From assembly GCF_963678165.1 (NCBI RefSeq), contig NZ_OY782755.1, positions 1,426,001-1,490,000 of the forward strand: 64,000 bases of DNA, written 5' to 3'. Below are positions 43,309 through 51,241 of the stretch, in pieces. The stretch comes from an uncultured Acetobacteroides sp. GTDB lineage: Bacteria > Bacteroidota > Bacteroidia > Bacteroidales > ZOR0009. The position numbers and the translations under genes were made by a program. The notes under the pieces are model-generated. The model was not told the origin of the DNA, ran no database searches, and worked only from the letters and a program-made list of their open reading frames with translations. Each line of letters begins with the position of its first letter. Position 1 is the first letter of the stretch.

Positions 43309-45753
43309 CTAAACCCTTGCGGCTCTAATGATGTCGGAGAAGATACCCGAGGCGGTAACCTCGGCACCTGCACCTGCACCCTTTACCACCAGCGGCTGCT
43401 CCTTGTAGCGGTCGGTGAAGAAGAGCACGGCGTTGTCTTTCCCATCGAGGTTGTAGAAGTCGCTTGTTGGGCTAACGGCCTGCAGGCCTACCGATGCCTT
43501 GTTGTCCTTAAGCGTTGCGATGTACTTTAGGCGTTTCCCTTCGGCCTGTGCCTTTTCGAGCAGCGCTTTGAAGTGGTCCTCGTGCATGGCAACCTCGCCG
43601 TAGAAGCTGGCGATATCGCCCTCCATGCACGACTCGGGCAGGAATCCTGCGTTCGATATCTGCTCCATTTCAAGCACACGACCCGACTCGCGGGCAAGGA
43701 TTAGTATCTTTCGCATCACATCGGTTCCGCTCAGATCGAGGCGTGGATCGGGCTCGGTGTAGCCCTCGTCCTGCGCCTGCTGCACCACCTCGGCAAACGA
43801 GCGGGTGCCGTCGTACTTGTTGAATACGAAGTTGAGGGTTCCCGAAAGCACCGCCTGTATGGTGTTAACCCTGTCGCCGCTGCGCAGCAGGTCGTTGAGG
43901 GTGTTGATTACGGGCAGTCCAGCGCCAACGTTGGTCTCGAACAGGAACTGGGCGTTGAACTTCCGGGCAAGGCTCTTCAGCTCTGAGTATTCGCTGTAGG
44001 CCGACGAGCAGGCAATCTTGTTGCAGGTTACTACCGAGATGCTCCGCTTTAGGAACTGCTTGTAGGTTTTGGCAATAACATGGCTGCCCGTGTTGTCTAC
44101 GAAGATGGAGTTGCGCTTGTTCATGGCAACCGCCATCTCGATAAACTTATCGAGGCTCATTGTCGATCCTGCGCCTAACTTCTCCTTCCAGCTGTCGAGG
44201 CATATACCATCCTCGTCGAAGTGCATCTGGCGGCTATTGGCAACGCCAATCATCCTAACCTGAAGCTTCAGCTGCTCCTGCAGGTACTCCTGCTGATGCC
44301 TTAGCTGCTCGATGAGGCGGCTGCCCACATTCCCAACGCCCACCACAAACAGGTTGATCTGCTTGTACGAGGTCTCGAAGAAACTTTCGTGAAGCACGTT
44401 CAGCGCCTTTCGTAGGTCGGAGGTTGCTATTACGGTGGAGATATTTCTTTCGGATGATCCTTGGGCAATGGCCCTAACGTTAATGCCGTTGCGCCCCAAG
44501 GCCCCAAACATTCTTCCGCTGATGCCGGGCTGGTTTACCATGCTGTTGCCTACGAGGGCCACCACCGAGAAATCGCGCTCGCTCTTTATGGGGTACACCA
44601 CGCCTTCGGCAATCTCGCTGTGGAATGCCTGGTTAACGGCATTCACGGCGCGGTACTCGTCGTTTTCGCTGATGGCAACGCATATCGAGTGCTCCGAAGA
44701 GCCCTGAGTAATTAGGATAACGTTTACGCCCTCGCCGGCTAGGGCGGCAAAGAGGCGCTTCGAGAAGCCCGGAATGCCAACCATCCCTGCACCTTCGAGG
44801 CTGAGCAGCGCAATGCTGCTGATGCTCGATAGCCCGCTTATCTTCTCGCTTCCGTCGTGTGCGGAGTCGGTAATCAGCGTGCCATGATCGGTGGGGGCAA
44901 AGGTGTTCTTTATCCATAGCGGAATCTTCTTGCGCATTACCGGCTGCACGGTTGGAGGATAGAGCACCTTGGCGCCAAAGTGCGACAGCTCCATGGCCTC
45001 CTGGTACGAGATGCTCTCTATGGGCTTGGCGTTGCGCACCTGGCGGGGGTCGGCGGTCATCATGCCGCTAACGTCGGTCCATATCTCCAGGCGGCTAACG
45101 TTTAGGGCAGCCGCAAGTATGGCTGCGGTATAGTCCGATCCGCCACGGCCTAGGGTGGTGGTGTTGCCAAAGTCGTCGGAGGCAACAAAGCCGGGAAGTA
45201 TGGCTATCCGCTCGTCTGTGGCCTCGAAGCGCTTTCGGATAAGCTTATTCGTTACCGAGAAGCTGACCGCAGCGTGGCCAAACTTGCTGTTGGTCTTTAT
45301 CAGCTCGCGGCTGTCGATCCACGCGTGGGCGATGCCATCGGCCTCCATCTTTGCCGAGATGATGCGCGAGGTGATCAGCTCACCAAACGAAACCAGCCGA
45401 TCGGAGATGCGCGGCGACATCTCCTGCAGCACAAACACCCCGTTGCAGATCTCCTCGATGGCGTTTATCTGCTGCTTCACCATGCTTAGCGTGGCGCTTT
45501 GGGTGGTGATGGGCAGCATGTGGCGCACGTACTCGAGAAAGCGGTTCTCGATCTCGGCAATAATCTGCTTGTACTCCTCGCTCTGCACCGTTGCCAGCCG
45601 GCCGGCCATCAGCAGCATGTCGGTTATTCCGCCCATGGCCGAAACTACAAAGGCGGTGGGCCGCTTTTCGGCCGACTGCTTGACGATGCTTAGCACCGCA
45701 TCTACGCTTTGTGGAGTTGCTACCGAGCTACCTCCAAACTTCAAGACTCTCAT
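43309..45753 (-). CDS. thrA: Bifunctional aspartokinase / homoserine dehydrogenase
   Basis: The 814-aa protein has an N-terminal aspartate kinase (MRVLKFGGSSVATPQSVD; ~1-290), two ACT regulatory domains (~310-460; VNVILITQGSSEHSICVA and INVRAIAQGSSERNIS) and a C-terminal homoserine dehydrogenase (~470-814; NAD(P)-binding VVGVGNVGSRLIEQL). It catalyses the first and third steps of threonine synthesis and is expected to be inhibited by threonine through the ACT domains. A candidate Thr/Ile-rich leader peptide and a hairpin lie just upstream. Confidence 0.97.
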   Translation of the reverse strand: MRVLKFGGSSVATPQSVDAVLSIVKQSAEKRPTAFVVSAMGGITDMLLMAGRLATVQSEEYKQIIAEIENRFLEYVRHMLPITTQSATLSMVKQQINAIEEICNGVFVLQEMSPRISDRLVSFGELITSRIISAKMEADGIAHAWIDSRELIKTNSKFGHAAVSFSVTNKLIRKRFEATDERIAILPGFVASDDFGNTTTLGRGGSDYTAAILAAALNVSRLEIWTDVSGMMTADPRQVRNAKPIESISYQEAMELSHFGAKVLYPPTVQPVMRKKIPLWIKNTFAPTDHGTLITDSAHDGSEKISGLSSISSIALLSLEGAGMVGIPGFSKRLFAALAGEGVNVILITQGSSEHSICVAISENDEYRAVNAVNQAFHSEIAEGVVYPIKSERDFSVVALVGNSMVNQPGISGRMFGALGRNGINVRAIAQGSSERNISTVIATSDLRKALNVLHESFFETSYKQINLFVVGVGNVGSRLIEQLRHQQEYLQEQLKLQVRMIGVANSRQMHFDEDGICLDSWKEKLGAGSTMSLDKFIEMAVAMNKRNSIFVDNTGSHVIAKTYKQFLKRSISVVTCNKIACSSAYSEYSELKSLARKFNAQFLFETNVGAGLPVINTLNDLLRSGDRVNTIQAVLSGTLNFVFNKYDGTRSFAEVVQQAQDEGYTEPDPRLDLSGTDVMRKILILARESGRVLEMEQISNAGFLPESCMEGDIASFYGEVAMHEDHFKALLEKAQAEGKRLKYIATLKDNKASVGLQAVSPTSDFYNLDGKDNAVLFFTDRYKEQPLVVKGAGAGAEVTASGIFSDIIRAARV

Positions 45754-45788
45754 ATGTTAGTATATTAATTGCTCAACTGGAAGTTAAA

Positions 45789-45810
45789 CCTCTACTTCTC
45801 CCCGTAGAGG
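45789..45810 (-). terminator. Hairpin between the thr leader and thrA
   Basis: cctctac (45789-45795) and gtagagg (45804-45810) form a 7-bp stem followed on - by TTTaacTT. It lies 36-57 bp before the thrA ATG and after the candidate leader peptide stop, where an attenuator would be. The T run is weak. Confidence 0.45.
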
Positions 45811-45854
45811 CTACCATTAAATGGTCTGTGGATTATATGGAACAACGCAACCCC

Positions 45855-45938
45855 TTACAGGGTTGTAATTGTAGCTGTGGTAATAGTAGTAGTAGGGCAT
45901 AGCCCAGTACCAATACCAGCAATAGCAAGCGCAGCCAC
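45855..45938 (-). CDS. Candidate threonine operon leader peptide
   Basis: On -, a frame opening at GTG 45938-45936 ends in TAA (45857-45855). Its last 12 codons read Thr-Thr-Thr-Ile-Thr-Thr-Ala-Thr-Ile-Thr-Thr-Leu. This Thr/Ile-rich run before a stop, just upstream of thrA, has the form of the enteric thrL leader. The stop lies in the loop of a hairpin (caaccc/gggttg), and a second hairpin follows at 45789-45810. An upstream TTG is an alternative start and there is no ATG in this frame. A Tyr-rich frame with an ATG overlaps it, so the reading is not certain. Confidence 0.5.
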   Translation of the reverse strand: MAALAIAGIGTGLCPTTTITTATITTL

Positions 45939-46363
45939 CGATTGTGGCAGGATAGGAGTTGAGGCGATATGTGATAAAATCTGCTTCAAGCGTTTGCTCT
46001 TTATTTTGACTTTGGGCAATATCAAAAAAAATATCTACCGACAGCTCGGTTTGATGCTTCTTTTCGTTCTATTTAATAGTAAAGGATCAGGCGTTTGCAT
46101 ATTGGCTATCTTACACATTTAGCCGTTTGGGCGCCTTTGGGGTAAGGATGTTGCCGTAGAGCCCCCTGGTATGCATCGAGCCCTTTTGCCGTAGGCGTAA
46201 AATGCTGGAGATGTGTAAGCGGAGTGCTTGGGCGGGCGTTTATGGGTTGTGCACAGGGACAAGAAGATGGTTGTATCTTTCTATACTTTAGAAAGAAAAG
46301 AATAGGGTATGGCAATGTTACATGATTGATGCGGCTAATCCTGTTTGGCGAAGCCTCTTGCCC

Positions 46364-46607
46364 ATAGCCGTCAAACTAAGGTTCTTTCTCAATACTCAAT
46401 ACATATTCATGGCTCGTTATCCTCCCGCTTAGGCGGGAGGGCAGGGGGTGGGTTTACTCGTTTAGATCAACATTTTACTTCACTTAGCGTCCTTAACCCA
46501 CCCCTACCCCTCCCAAGGAGGGGATAAACAGTTTCAATCATGCGCTGGTACTTAATTTCTATCCTTTTCTTTCAAAAGATATAACTCTATCATCCGCTTA
46601 GCTTGTG
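46364..46607. mobile_element. MITE/REP-like GC-hairpin element, copy 2
   Basis: It shares with copy 1 the left flank (atagccgtcaaactaagg), the hairpin cctcccgcttaggcgggagg (46421-46440), the centre tttactcgtttagatcaaca, the right hairpin cccctcccaaggagggg and the right flank with tatccttttctttcaaaa. Copy 4 (50851-51091) matches it in inverted orientation over the full length. It lies between the thr leader region and the small gene ending at 46614. The rest of 45939-46363 shows no gene I can support. Confidence 0.65.
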
Positions 46608-46613
46608 TCTTCT

Positions 46614-46988
46614 CTACTTCCGCTCTATTTTCTTTAGTAGCTCTAGTAGGTAGATCTTGTTTTCGAGGTTAACCTTTACCTTATAGTTGATGTAAACCTG
46701 CTGCAAAAAAACTATTGCCATTATTATAAAGACACCGGCCCTATTCAGGTCCACCGATTCGAGCATGTCGAAGTATTTCTGTAAGGATATCACCACTAGG
46801 ACTGATGCTATTACGATTGCCATTACCCTGTAAAGCTGAAAGCCTCGGGTTACCTTCTTTAGTACTGCCGTAAGGGTGTCGATGTCTTCGCTTAGCAAGC
46901 CCTCGAACTGTAGCTTTCCCCAGTAGTTGGTAAATGCTCGGTTTGTTTTTTGTATCTGATTCCTGATGTCTTCCTTTACGTACTCCAT
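46614..46988 (-). CDS. Small membrane protein, unknown
   Basis: The 124-aa product has a soluble N-terminal helix region (residues 1-50) and two transmembrane helices (about 55-70, VMAIVIASVLVVISL, and 84-102, AGVFIIMAIVFLQQVYI), then a short Lys/Glu-rich cytoplasmic tail. No family is recognised. It is followed by a MITE-like element and preceded by the small OmdA-type gene on the same strand (113 bp away). Its smooth codon content and clear membrane pattern support a real gene. Confidence 0.65.
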   Translation of the reverse strand: MEYVKEDIRNQIQKTNRAFTNYWGKLQFEGLLSEDIDTLTAVLKKVTRGFQLYRVMAIVIASVLVVISLQKYFDMLESVDLNRAGVFIIMAIVFLQQVYINYKVKVNLENKIYLLELLKKIERK

Positions 46989-47101
46989 AATCTATTTTTT
47001 TTATCGGGATTCATTTATGCGGTACTGCTGCTCAGCGGAGGCGTAGCAAATGGCAGGCTGCATCGGTAATGCTGCAGCTAATGTCTGCTTGGGTTTCTTG
47101 G

Positions 47102-47326
47102 TTATAGTGTTTTTAGGGTCTTCTGATTGTTTCGAAGCATTAAAATCGCTTTCTCTGCTCTGGTTTGTCTAGTTGCTGCTTGCTTTGCAGAGCCTACCCA
47201 ATCGCAATACCCCTTCTTATACGAATTAGCCAACGAGTTAAAGAATTCTTGTGCTTGTGAGTCGTTGTCGAGTAGCTTTTGAAGCTCTTCTGGAACTCCA
47301 TCAGTGTGATTTCCTTTTTCCATCAT
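47102..47326 (-). CDS. YdeI/OmdA-domain small protein
   Basis: The 74-aa protein matches the OmdA (bacteriocin-protection, YdeI/OmpD-associated) C-terminal domain: PEELQKLLDNDSQAQEFFNS, then KKGYCDWVGSAKQAATRQ and TRAEKAILML. Proteins of this type are often longer, so this is a domain-sized version. Function is not well defined; some members are linked to envelope stress or peptide tolerance. It stands before the small membrane protein on the same strand. Confidence 0.75.
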   Translation of the reverse strand: MMEKGNHTDGVPEELQKLLDNDSQAQEFFNSLANSYKKGYCDWVGSAKQAATRQTRAEKAILMLRNNQKTLKTL

Positions 47327-47366
47327 AGTATTATGTCTTAATCGGTTTTATGGTTTTATCTCAGCT

Positions 47367-47466
47367 AAGCGTAGGCTCTGCCTACGCTTTTGGACCTTAC
47401 GGCCTCCGGCCGTATTTTATAGGCTAGAAGACTGGTTACCCGAGCGGAGCGAGGACGCTCCGCTCA
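47367..47466. repeat. Cluster of three GC-rich hairpins
   Basis: Three perfect inverted repeats follow each other: aagcgtaggc/gcctacgctt (47367-47389), acggcc/ggccgt (47399-47413) and gagcggagcg/cgctccgctc (47442-47465). They fill the gap between the TIR gene and the OmdA-type gene. They may be REP-like elements or a strong transcript end for the TIR gene. Confidence 0.5.
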
Positions 47467-47518
47467 GCATGGGGATTATACTTCGGTTAGCGAAGGGCGC
47501 TACATGCTGCTTAAACCC

Positions 47519-48394
47519 CTATTTATTAGGCTCAGTTATCTTTTTTCTTTTTATATCTTCTTCAATATTGGTTTTCTTGATAATAAGTTTTTCGATTTCT
47601 TTATTAAGTTTGTCCACGTCACCCAAAAGTTTTTCTTTCTCAACTCTAAGTTTATTTATATCCACTTGTTCTTTGGATATTATTTTCTCAATCTTAATTT
47701 GATTTTGTTTTAATGACTTCTCTAATTCGATAGCAGATTCATTTAGAGCGAGGATTTCAACTTCGATTTTTTTCTTTTCTTTCTTCAAATCTTGAATTAT
47801 CTCACGTGCAATTTCTTGTTCAATATTATACTCTTCCAATTGTTGGAGTGTAATCTTTAATTCATTGTCTTTCTCGTTTAATATTTCGCTAATCGCTTTT
47901 AAACGTTTATTTTTGGTCTTCAGGAGATTTTCGACAATGTCTTTTATTGATTTTGCGACTTCATTTAGAGCGATTTCTGAGTTTTCCCAATGAGTAGAAG
48001 TTATCGGTTTTCCATTTTGAGGTAGTCCTTGTATTTTTGAAAAAGGTAAGTCTGACCAGTCACATGGGTTGAGAATTATCGGAATAATTACAGCATCACC
48101 CTTTTCGTGTCTGCTTATTGCTTTCGTCATCTCTACATCATAACAATAATCAGAAGCTATAAAATCAGCACTAATTAACAGCAAAACAATATCTGCTTTT
48201 GATAAATTAGTGTCAATTTCTTTTTCCCACTCTTTACCGGCATCAATCTTTCCATCATACCATGTATTTACGTAATTTTTTCTTTTTAGCCCACTTAAAT
48301 GTTTATCCAGTCGGTCTCTTAGAGCAGAGTCTTCCCGTGAATATGCGAAAAAGATATTAATATGAACTTCTTCAGTTGTATTGATTTTATTCAT
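47519..48394 (-). CDS. TIR-domain protein with C-terminal coiled coil
   Basis: The 291-aa protein has an N-terminal TIR domain (residues ~10-155): VHINIFFAYSREDS strand-helix start, DTNLSKADIVLLLISADFI, and the DYCYDVEM segment with Glu88 at the usual NADase catalytic position. A long Lys/Glu/Ile-rich coiled coil follows (about 165-288). TIR proteins of this kind act in anti-phage defence as NAD-cleaving effectors or as signalling adaptors. The gene is notably AT-rich compared with its GC-rich neighbours, suggesting transfer. No partner gene (Argonaute, STING, Thoeris ThsA or NLR) is adjacent, so its role remains inference. Confidence 0.8.
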   Translation of the reverse strand: MNKINTTEEVHINIFFAYSREDSALRDRLDKHLSGLKRKNYVNTWYDGKIDAGKEWEKEIDTNLSKADIVLLLISADFIASDYCYDVEMTKAISRHEKGDAVIIPIILNPCDWSDLPFSKIQGLPQNGKPITSTHWENSEIALNEVAKSIKDIVENLLKTKNKRLKAISEILNEKDNELKITLQQLEEYNIEQEIAREIIQDLKKEKKKIEVEILALNESAIELEKSLKQNQIKIEKIISKEQVDINKLRVEKEKLLGDVDKLNKEIEKLIIKKTNIEEDIKRKKITEPNK

Positions 48395-48455
48395 GAAATT
48401 ATTAGTGTTTAATTTGATTGTCGGTTTTTTAAAAAAAATGAGCCTAACTCGTTTG

Positions 48456-48478
48456 TATGTCTGACTTTATAAGACATA
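48456..48478. promoter_or_regulatory. Small inverted repeat upstream of the TIR gene
   Basis: tatgtct (48456-48462) and agacata (48472-48478) are perfect complements, and a further tatgtctgatt follows near 48509. The site lies about 60-120 bp before the TIR gene start on -. It could be an operator; there is no other support. Confidence 0.25.
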
Positions 48479-48700
48479 TCTAACTAATTTTTGGAGAGTA
48501 TGTCTGATTGGTGCCAGTCTTATCTATTATAACCGTATGCTAAGGTCCCAATATTGGGCGCAAACGAAATGCTCCAATAACATATCTGTTTGCAGAGGGT
48601 TATTGCTATACGAGTAGGCTTGCTAAAGTAGCAACTTTCCTGTGTTGTTGTGCTTTTATCCGTAGGAATTCGTTGCTGGTAGGCATTCTTGCCCCAAAAT

Positions 48701-49049
48701 GGCTAAAGCTTCAGGGTCGAAGGCCGAAGCTTCGGGTAAAAAGGCTGAAACTTCAGGGTCGGAGGTCGAAGCTTTGGGTAAAGAGGCTAAAGCTTCAGGT
48801 AAAAAGGTTGAAGCTTCAGGGTCGGAAGGCGAAGCTTTGGGTAAAAAGGCTGAAGCTTCAGGGTCGGAAGGCGAAGCTTCGGGTAGAAAGGCTGAAGCTT
48901 CGGGGTCGGAGGCCGAAGCTTGGGGGTAATTAGGCGAAGCTTCAGGGTCGGAAGGCGAAGCTTCGGGTAAAAAGGCTGAAGCTTCAGGGTCGGAGCTCGA
49001 AGCTTCGGGGTAAAAGGCTGAAGCTTCAGGGGCGAAGCTCGAAGCTTGG
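48701..49049. repeat. Intergenic 21-bp tandem array, seventeen units
   Basis: The motif gaagcttc (or close variants) recurs with agctt/aactt at 48707, 48728, 48749, 48770 and so on to 49043, 17 copies at exactly 21 bp with no indel. Two unit types roughly alternate: gaagcttcagggtcggaagg plus c, and gaagcttcgggtaaaaaggc plus t, giving a 42-bp higher order. The core gaagcttc is itself a palindrome. A frame on - (48656-49099, heptad like AFLPEAS/PSDPEAS) runs through it; I treat it as a by-product, though a repeat peptide cannot be fully excluded. The array lies 3' of the gene at 49119-49622. Confidence 0.88.
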
Positions 49050-49065
49050 CGCTTTTCTAACAAAA

Positions 49066-49094
49066 TGCACCGTCTACCAGTGGTAAGCGGTGCA
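49066..49094 (-). terminator. Terminator of the gene at 49119-49622
   Basis: tgcaccg (49066-49072) and cggtgca (49088-49094) pair, with an inner taccagtggta palindrome. Read on -, TTTT follows. It lies 25 bp past the stop. Confidence 0.7.
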
Positions 49095-49118
49095 ATCACT
49101 TAAAATAAAGGGGAGCAT

Positions 49119-49622
49119 TTACTTCTTTTCGGCGTCTTTTGCGGCTGCCTTTTTCTCCTTGTTGGCCTTTCGCTGTTCAGGACGTGCAAACAAAGGGCTA
49201 ACCCTTTCGAAAATGGCCTGCGCCTTAGGATCGTTCTTTACGGCAAAGCGCTTAACGGAGCTGTAGTAGTCCATGCAGGCATCAAAGGCCTCGCTTCCGG
49301 CAACAATAACGGTGTCGTCGACCATCCGCTGGAGGTTGTTGATGCTTAGGGATACCGTCGAGAGCTCGGATAGCACCTTAAAATCCTTGTTAACCTCCTC
49401 TAGCGAAAACATTGGTGGAGCGTACTCAGGTGCCACGTTCATCTCGGTAGTGATGCTGCTCACCTTGCCGGTGTTTCGGCTGCCCAAGCGTGGCAGCTCT
49501 TCGCGTCTGGCATCCGACAGCTCTACGCAGTAAGGTTTCAGCTCGGTGTGGCACTCCAGCAGCTTTGCCTTAACCTTGTCGATTACTTCTTGAGGAATTA
49601 CTTTTGAATAGTCGTTTTTCAT
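49119..49622 (-). CDS. Hypothetical soluble protein with Lys/Ala-rich tail
   Basis: The 167-aa protein has no signal peptide or membrane segment. It is mostly helical, with a conserved-looking middle (NNLQRMVDDTVIVAGSEAFD and CMDYYSSVKRFAVKNDPKAQ) and a strongly basic Lys/Ala-rich tail (KANKEKKAAAKDAEKK). No family is recognised. It is monocistronic with its own terminator, and the 17-unit array begins just beyond. The basic tail could contact nucleic acid or ribosomes, but nothing else supports that. Confidence 0.75.
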   Translation of the reverse strand: MKNDYSKVIPQEVIDKVKAKLLECHTELKPYCVELSDARREELPRLGSRNTGKVSSITTEMNVAPEYAPPMFSLEEVNKDFKVLSELSTVSLSINNLQRMVDDTVIVAGSEAFDACMDYYSSVKRFAVKNDPKAQAIFERVSPLFARPEQRKANKEKKAAAKDAEKK

Positions 49623-49803
49623 GGGCTGTTGTTTTTTCTTTGTGGATGTTAAAATACTTATCGAATGCTAAAATAATGAATTTTTAATTCATCCTAATAA
49701 ATCGCTACGGATTTTGAAATAAAATACAGCTGATCCTATCAAATCGTAAGGCTTTCGTGGGGAAAATCCGAAAAGGGCTAATCCTTCGGGTGGGAGAGGG
49801 GGC

Positions 49804-49833
49804 AAAAAAAAAGCGCAGCCCTAGGGCCACGCT
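49804..49833 (-). terminator. Terminator of the lipoprotein gene 49884-50369
   Basis: agcgcagccct (49812-49822) and agggccacgct (49823-49833) pair with two mismatches, and on - a run of nine T follows. Confidence 0.6.
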
Positions 49834-49883
49834 GGTATTTTATGCGATCGGAATATCCTACTCGCTGTTTCCTGCTTCCTCGC

Positions 49884-50369
49884 CTACGGCTTTTGCACCG
49901 CGATGATGGTGTCGTAGAGCTTTTGCAGCACCGCATCCTTGTCCTCGGTGCTGAAGCACTTCCCGAGGTAGAGCACAAACTGCGCCGATTTCGACTTCAG
50001 CTGGCCATCCTTGTAGAACTTCACCATGGGCTGCGCGCCAATGATGTTAAGGGTGATGGAGCTAACGTTGTAGTCCTCGCGGAAGAGCATGAAGCCCGAC
50101 TTGTCGACCTCCTTGAGCGGGATCTCCCACTTGTAGCTGTACTTGGCGGGCGATTGGCCGAGGTACACCACCAGCGATGTAGTGGCGGTATCGAATGCGG
50201 CCCTGTAGGCCATGGTGTTGAGGCTGCTGTCGCTGCTACAGCTGTTTATCAGCTCTATGGCTGGCTGGATAATGGTGGCTGGCGAGGGCTTGGGCTGGTT
50301 GGGGAGCGTTGGGCGGCATCCTACGGCAAGTACTACCACCGCCGCTATTGCGTATAGCGTCTTCATCAT
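49884..50369 (-). CDS. Small lipoprotein, unknown
   Basis: The real start is the double ATG at 50364-50369 (MMKTLYAIAAVVVLAVGC), which gives a clear lipoprotein signal with lipobox LAVGC; the open frame reaches further upstream but that extension looks like non-coding DNA. The mature ~143-aa part holds FDTATTSLVVYLGQSPAKYS, MLFREDYNVSSITLNIIGAQ and LYLGKCFSTEDKDAVLQKLY, with no known domain. It is likely anchored to the inner or outer membrane. It is monocistronic with a T-rich terminator. Confidence 0.75.
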   Translation of the reverse strand: MMKTLYAIAAVVVLAVGCRPTLPNQPKPSPATIIQPAIELINSCSSDSSLNTMAYRAAFDTATTSLVVYLGQSPAKYSYKWEIPLKEVDKSGFMLFREDYNVSSITLNIIGAQPMVKFYKDGQLKSKSAQFVLYLGKCFSTEDKDAVLQKLYDTIIAVQKP

Positions 50370-50679
50370 TCGATTTTTTTCAGATTTATCGTCATCAAAA
50401 GTAGCACAATATGCGTAAACGGGAAACCCTAAAGCATCAAAACCTGCTAGCACCGTGGGGTGGTAGCAGGTTTCTTGCAAGCTTCGATGAAGGTTTATAA
50501 AAGTTATTTCCTCGTAGTTGTGCAGGAAAGCTCCTGCAGTTTCGAGATGGGGCAAATATAGGAATTCGTGTAAAAGTTGATGCGCCATCAGCGTTATTTT
50601 TATCAGGGATATCGCTTTTAAAAAAACATCGATCATAATGGAGGTAGACGTAAAGGAATCAGCAATTCGAGCACAAAGC
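50370..50679. other. Gap upstream of the lipoprotein gene
   Basis: About 310 bp without a supported gene. It holds an inverted repeat, cctgctagcacc/ggtggtagcagg (about 50443-50470, one mismatch), of terminator shape followed by TTTC. A repeat element follows directly. Confidence 0.35.
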
Positions 50680-50800
50680 GTATCCCCCTTTGGAGGGGGA
50701 AGGGGGAGGAAAATAGACGTTATAGGTAAAAACTTGATGCCAATTGTAGTTATACACTTCTAAAAAATCCACCCCCTAACCCCCGCCGGCGGGGGATATC
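50680..50800. mobile_element. GC-hairpin element, divergent copy 3
   Basis: Terminal hairpins tccccctttggaggggga (near 50682) and cccccgccggcgggggat (near 50781) flank a ~65-bp AT-rich centre. The ends resemble the other GC-hairpin elements, but the centre differs, so it is a related subtype rather than a direct copy. Confidence 0.5.
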
Positions 50801-50850
50801 CTTCGAAATAGAGTAGTGTAAATCATAAAGACGAAATCCCTGCTATTTTT

Positions 50851-51091
50851 CCCAAGTTAAGCGGATGATAGAATTATATTTTTTGAAATTAAAGGATGAA
50901 ATTAAGTGCCAGTGCATGATTGAAAAGGTTTATCCTCCCGCTTAGGCGGGAGGGTAGGGGTGGGTTAAGTCCGCTAAGTGGAGTGAAAAATGTTGATATA
51001 AACGAGTAAACCCACCCCCTGCCCCCTCCTCGGAGGGGATAACGAGCCATGGATATGCATTTGAGTTTTGAGAAAATTCCTTAGCTTGCTG
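50851..51091. mobile_element. MITE/REP-like GC-hairpin element, copy 4 (inverted)
   Basis: Its reverse complement matches copy 2 (46364-46607) along the whole length, including both flanks (catccgctta..; catggctcgttatcc..; ..ctaagg). The core hairpins are cctcccgcttaggcgggagg (50934-50953) and ccctcctcggagggg (near 51024). It lies between the KduD-like gene terminator and copy 3. Confidence 0.65.
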
Positions 51092-51163
51092 GTCGTGCCG
51101 TTTATTCCTACCGTCCTTTACCATATCGGGGCGCCCATTGATGATAGCGCCAATAACCAAAAG

Positions 51164-51191
51164 AGGCAGCCCGATGCTCCTCGGACTGCCT
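51164..51191 (-). terminator. Terminator at the end of the pectin cluster
   Basis: aggcagcccga (51164-51174) and tcggactgcct (51181-51191) pair with one mismatch; on -, CTTTTGG follows. It lies 50 bp past the last gene's stop. Confidence 0.75.
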
Positions 51192-51241
51192 GCTCAATTG
51201 AATAAAAGGAAAAATAAAAACTAGCTATAAGCTATGAAGGT

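Noticed and set aside
45817..45900. Tyr-rich 27-aa ORF with ATG upstream of thrA
   Set aside because: It overlaps the Thr/Ile frame; a Tyr-rich leader makes no sense for a threonine operon, although its ATG keeps some doubt on the Thr reading.
48656..49099. 147-aa heptad-repeat protein (PEAS repeats) on -
   Set aside because: The 21-bp period keeps the frame open automatically, and the frame continues through a terminator hairpin. Kept only as a minor alternative.
50370..50636. N-terminal extension of the lipoprotein gene to a 250-aa frame
   Set aside because: The lipoprotein signal begins at the ATG pair 50364-50369, and the upstream part crosses a hairpin and looks non-coding.
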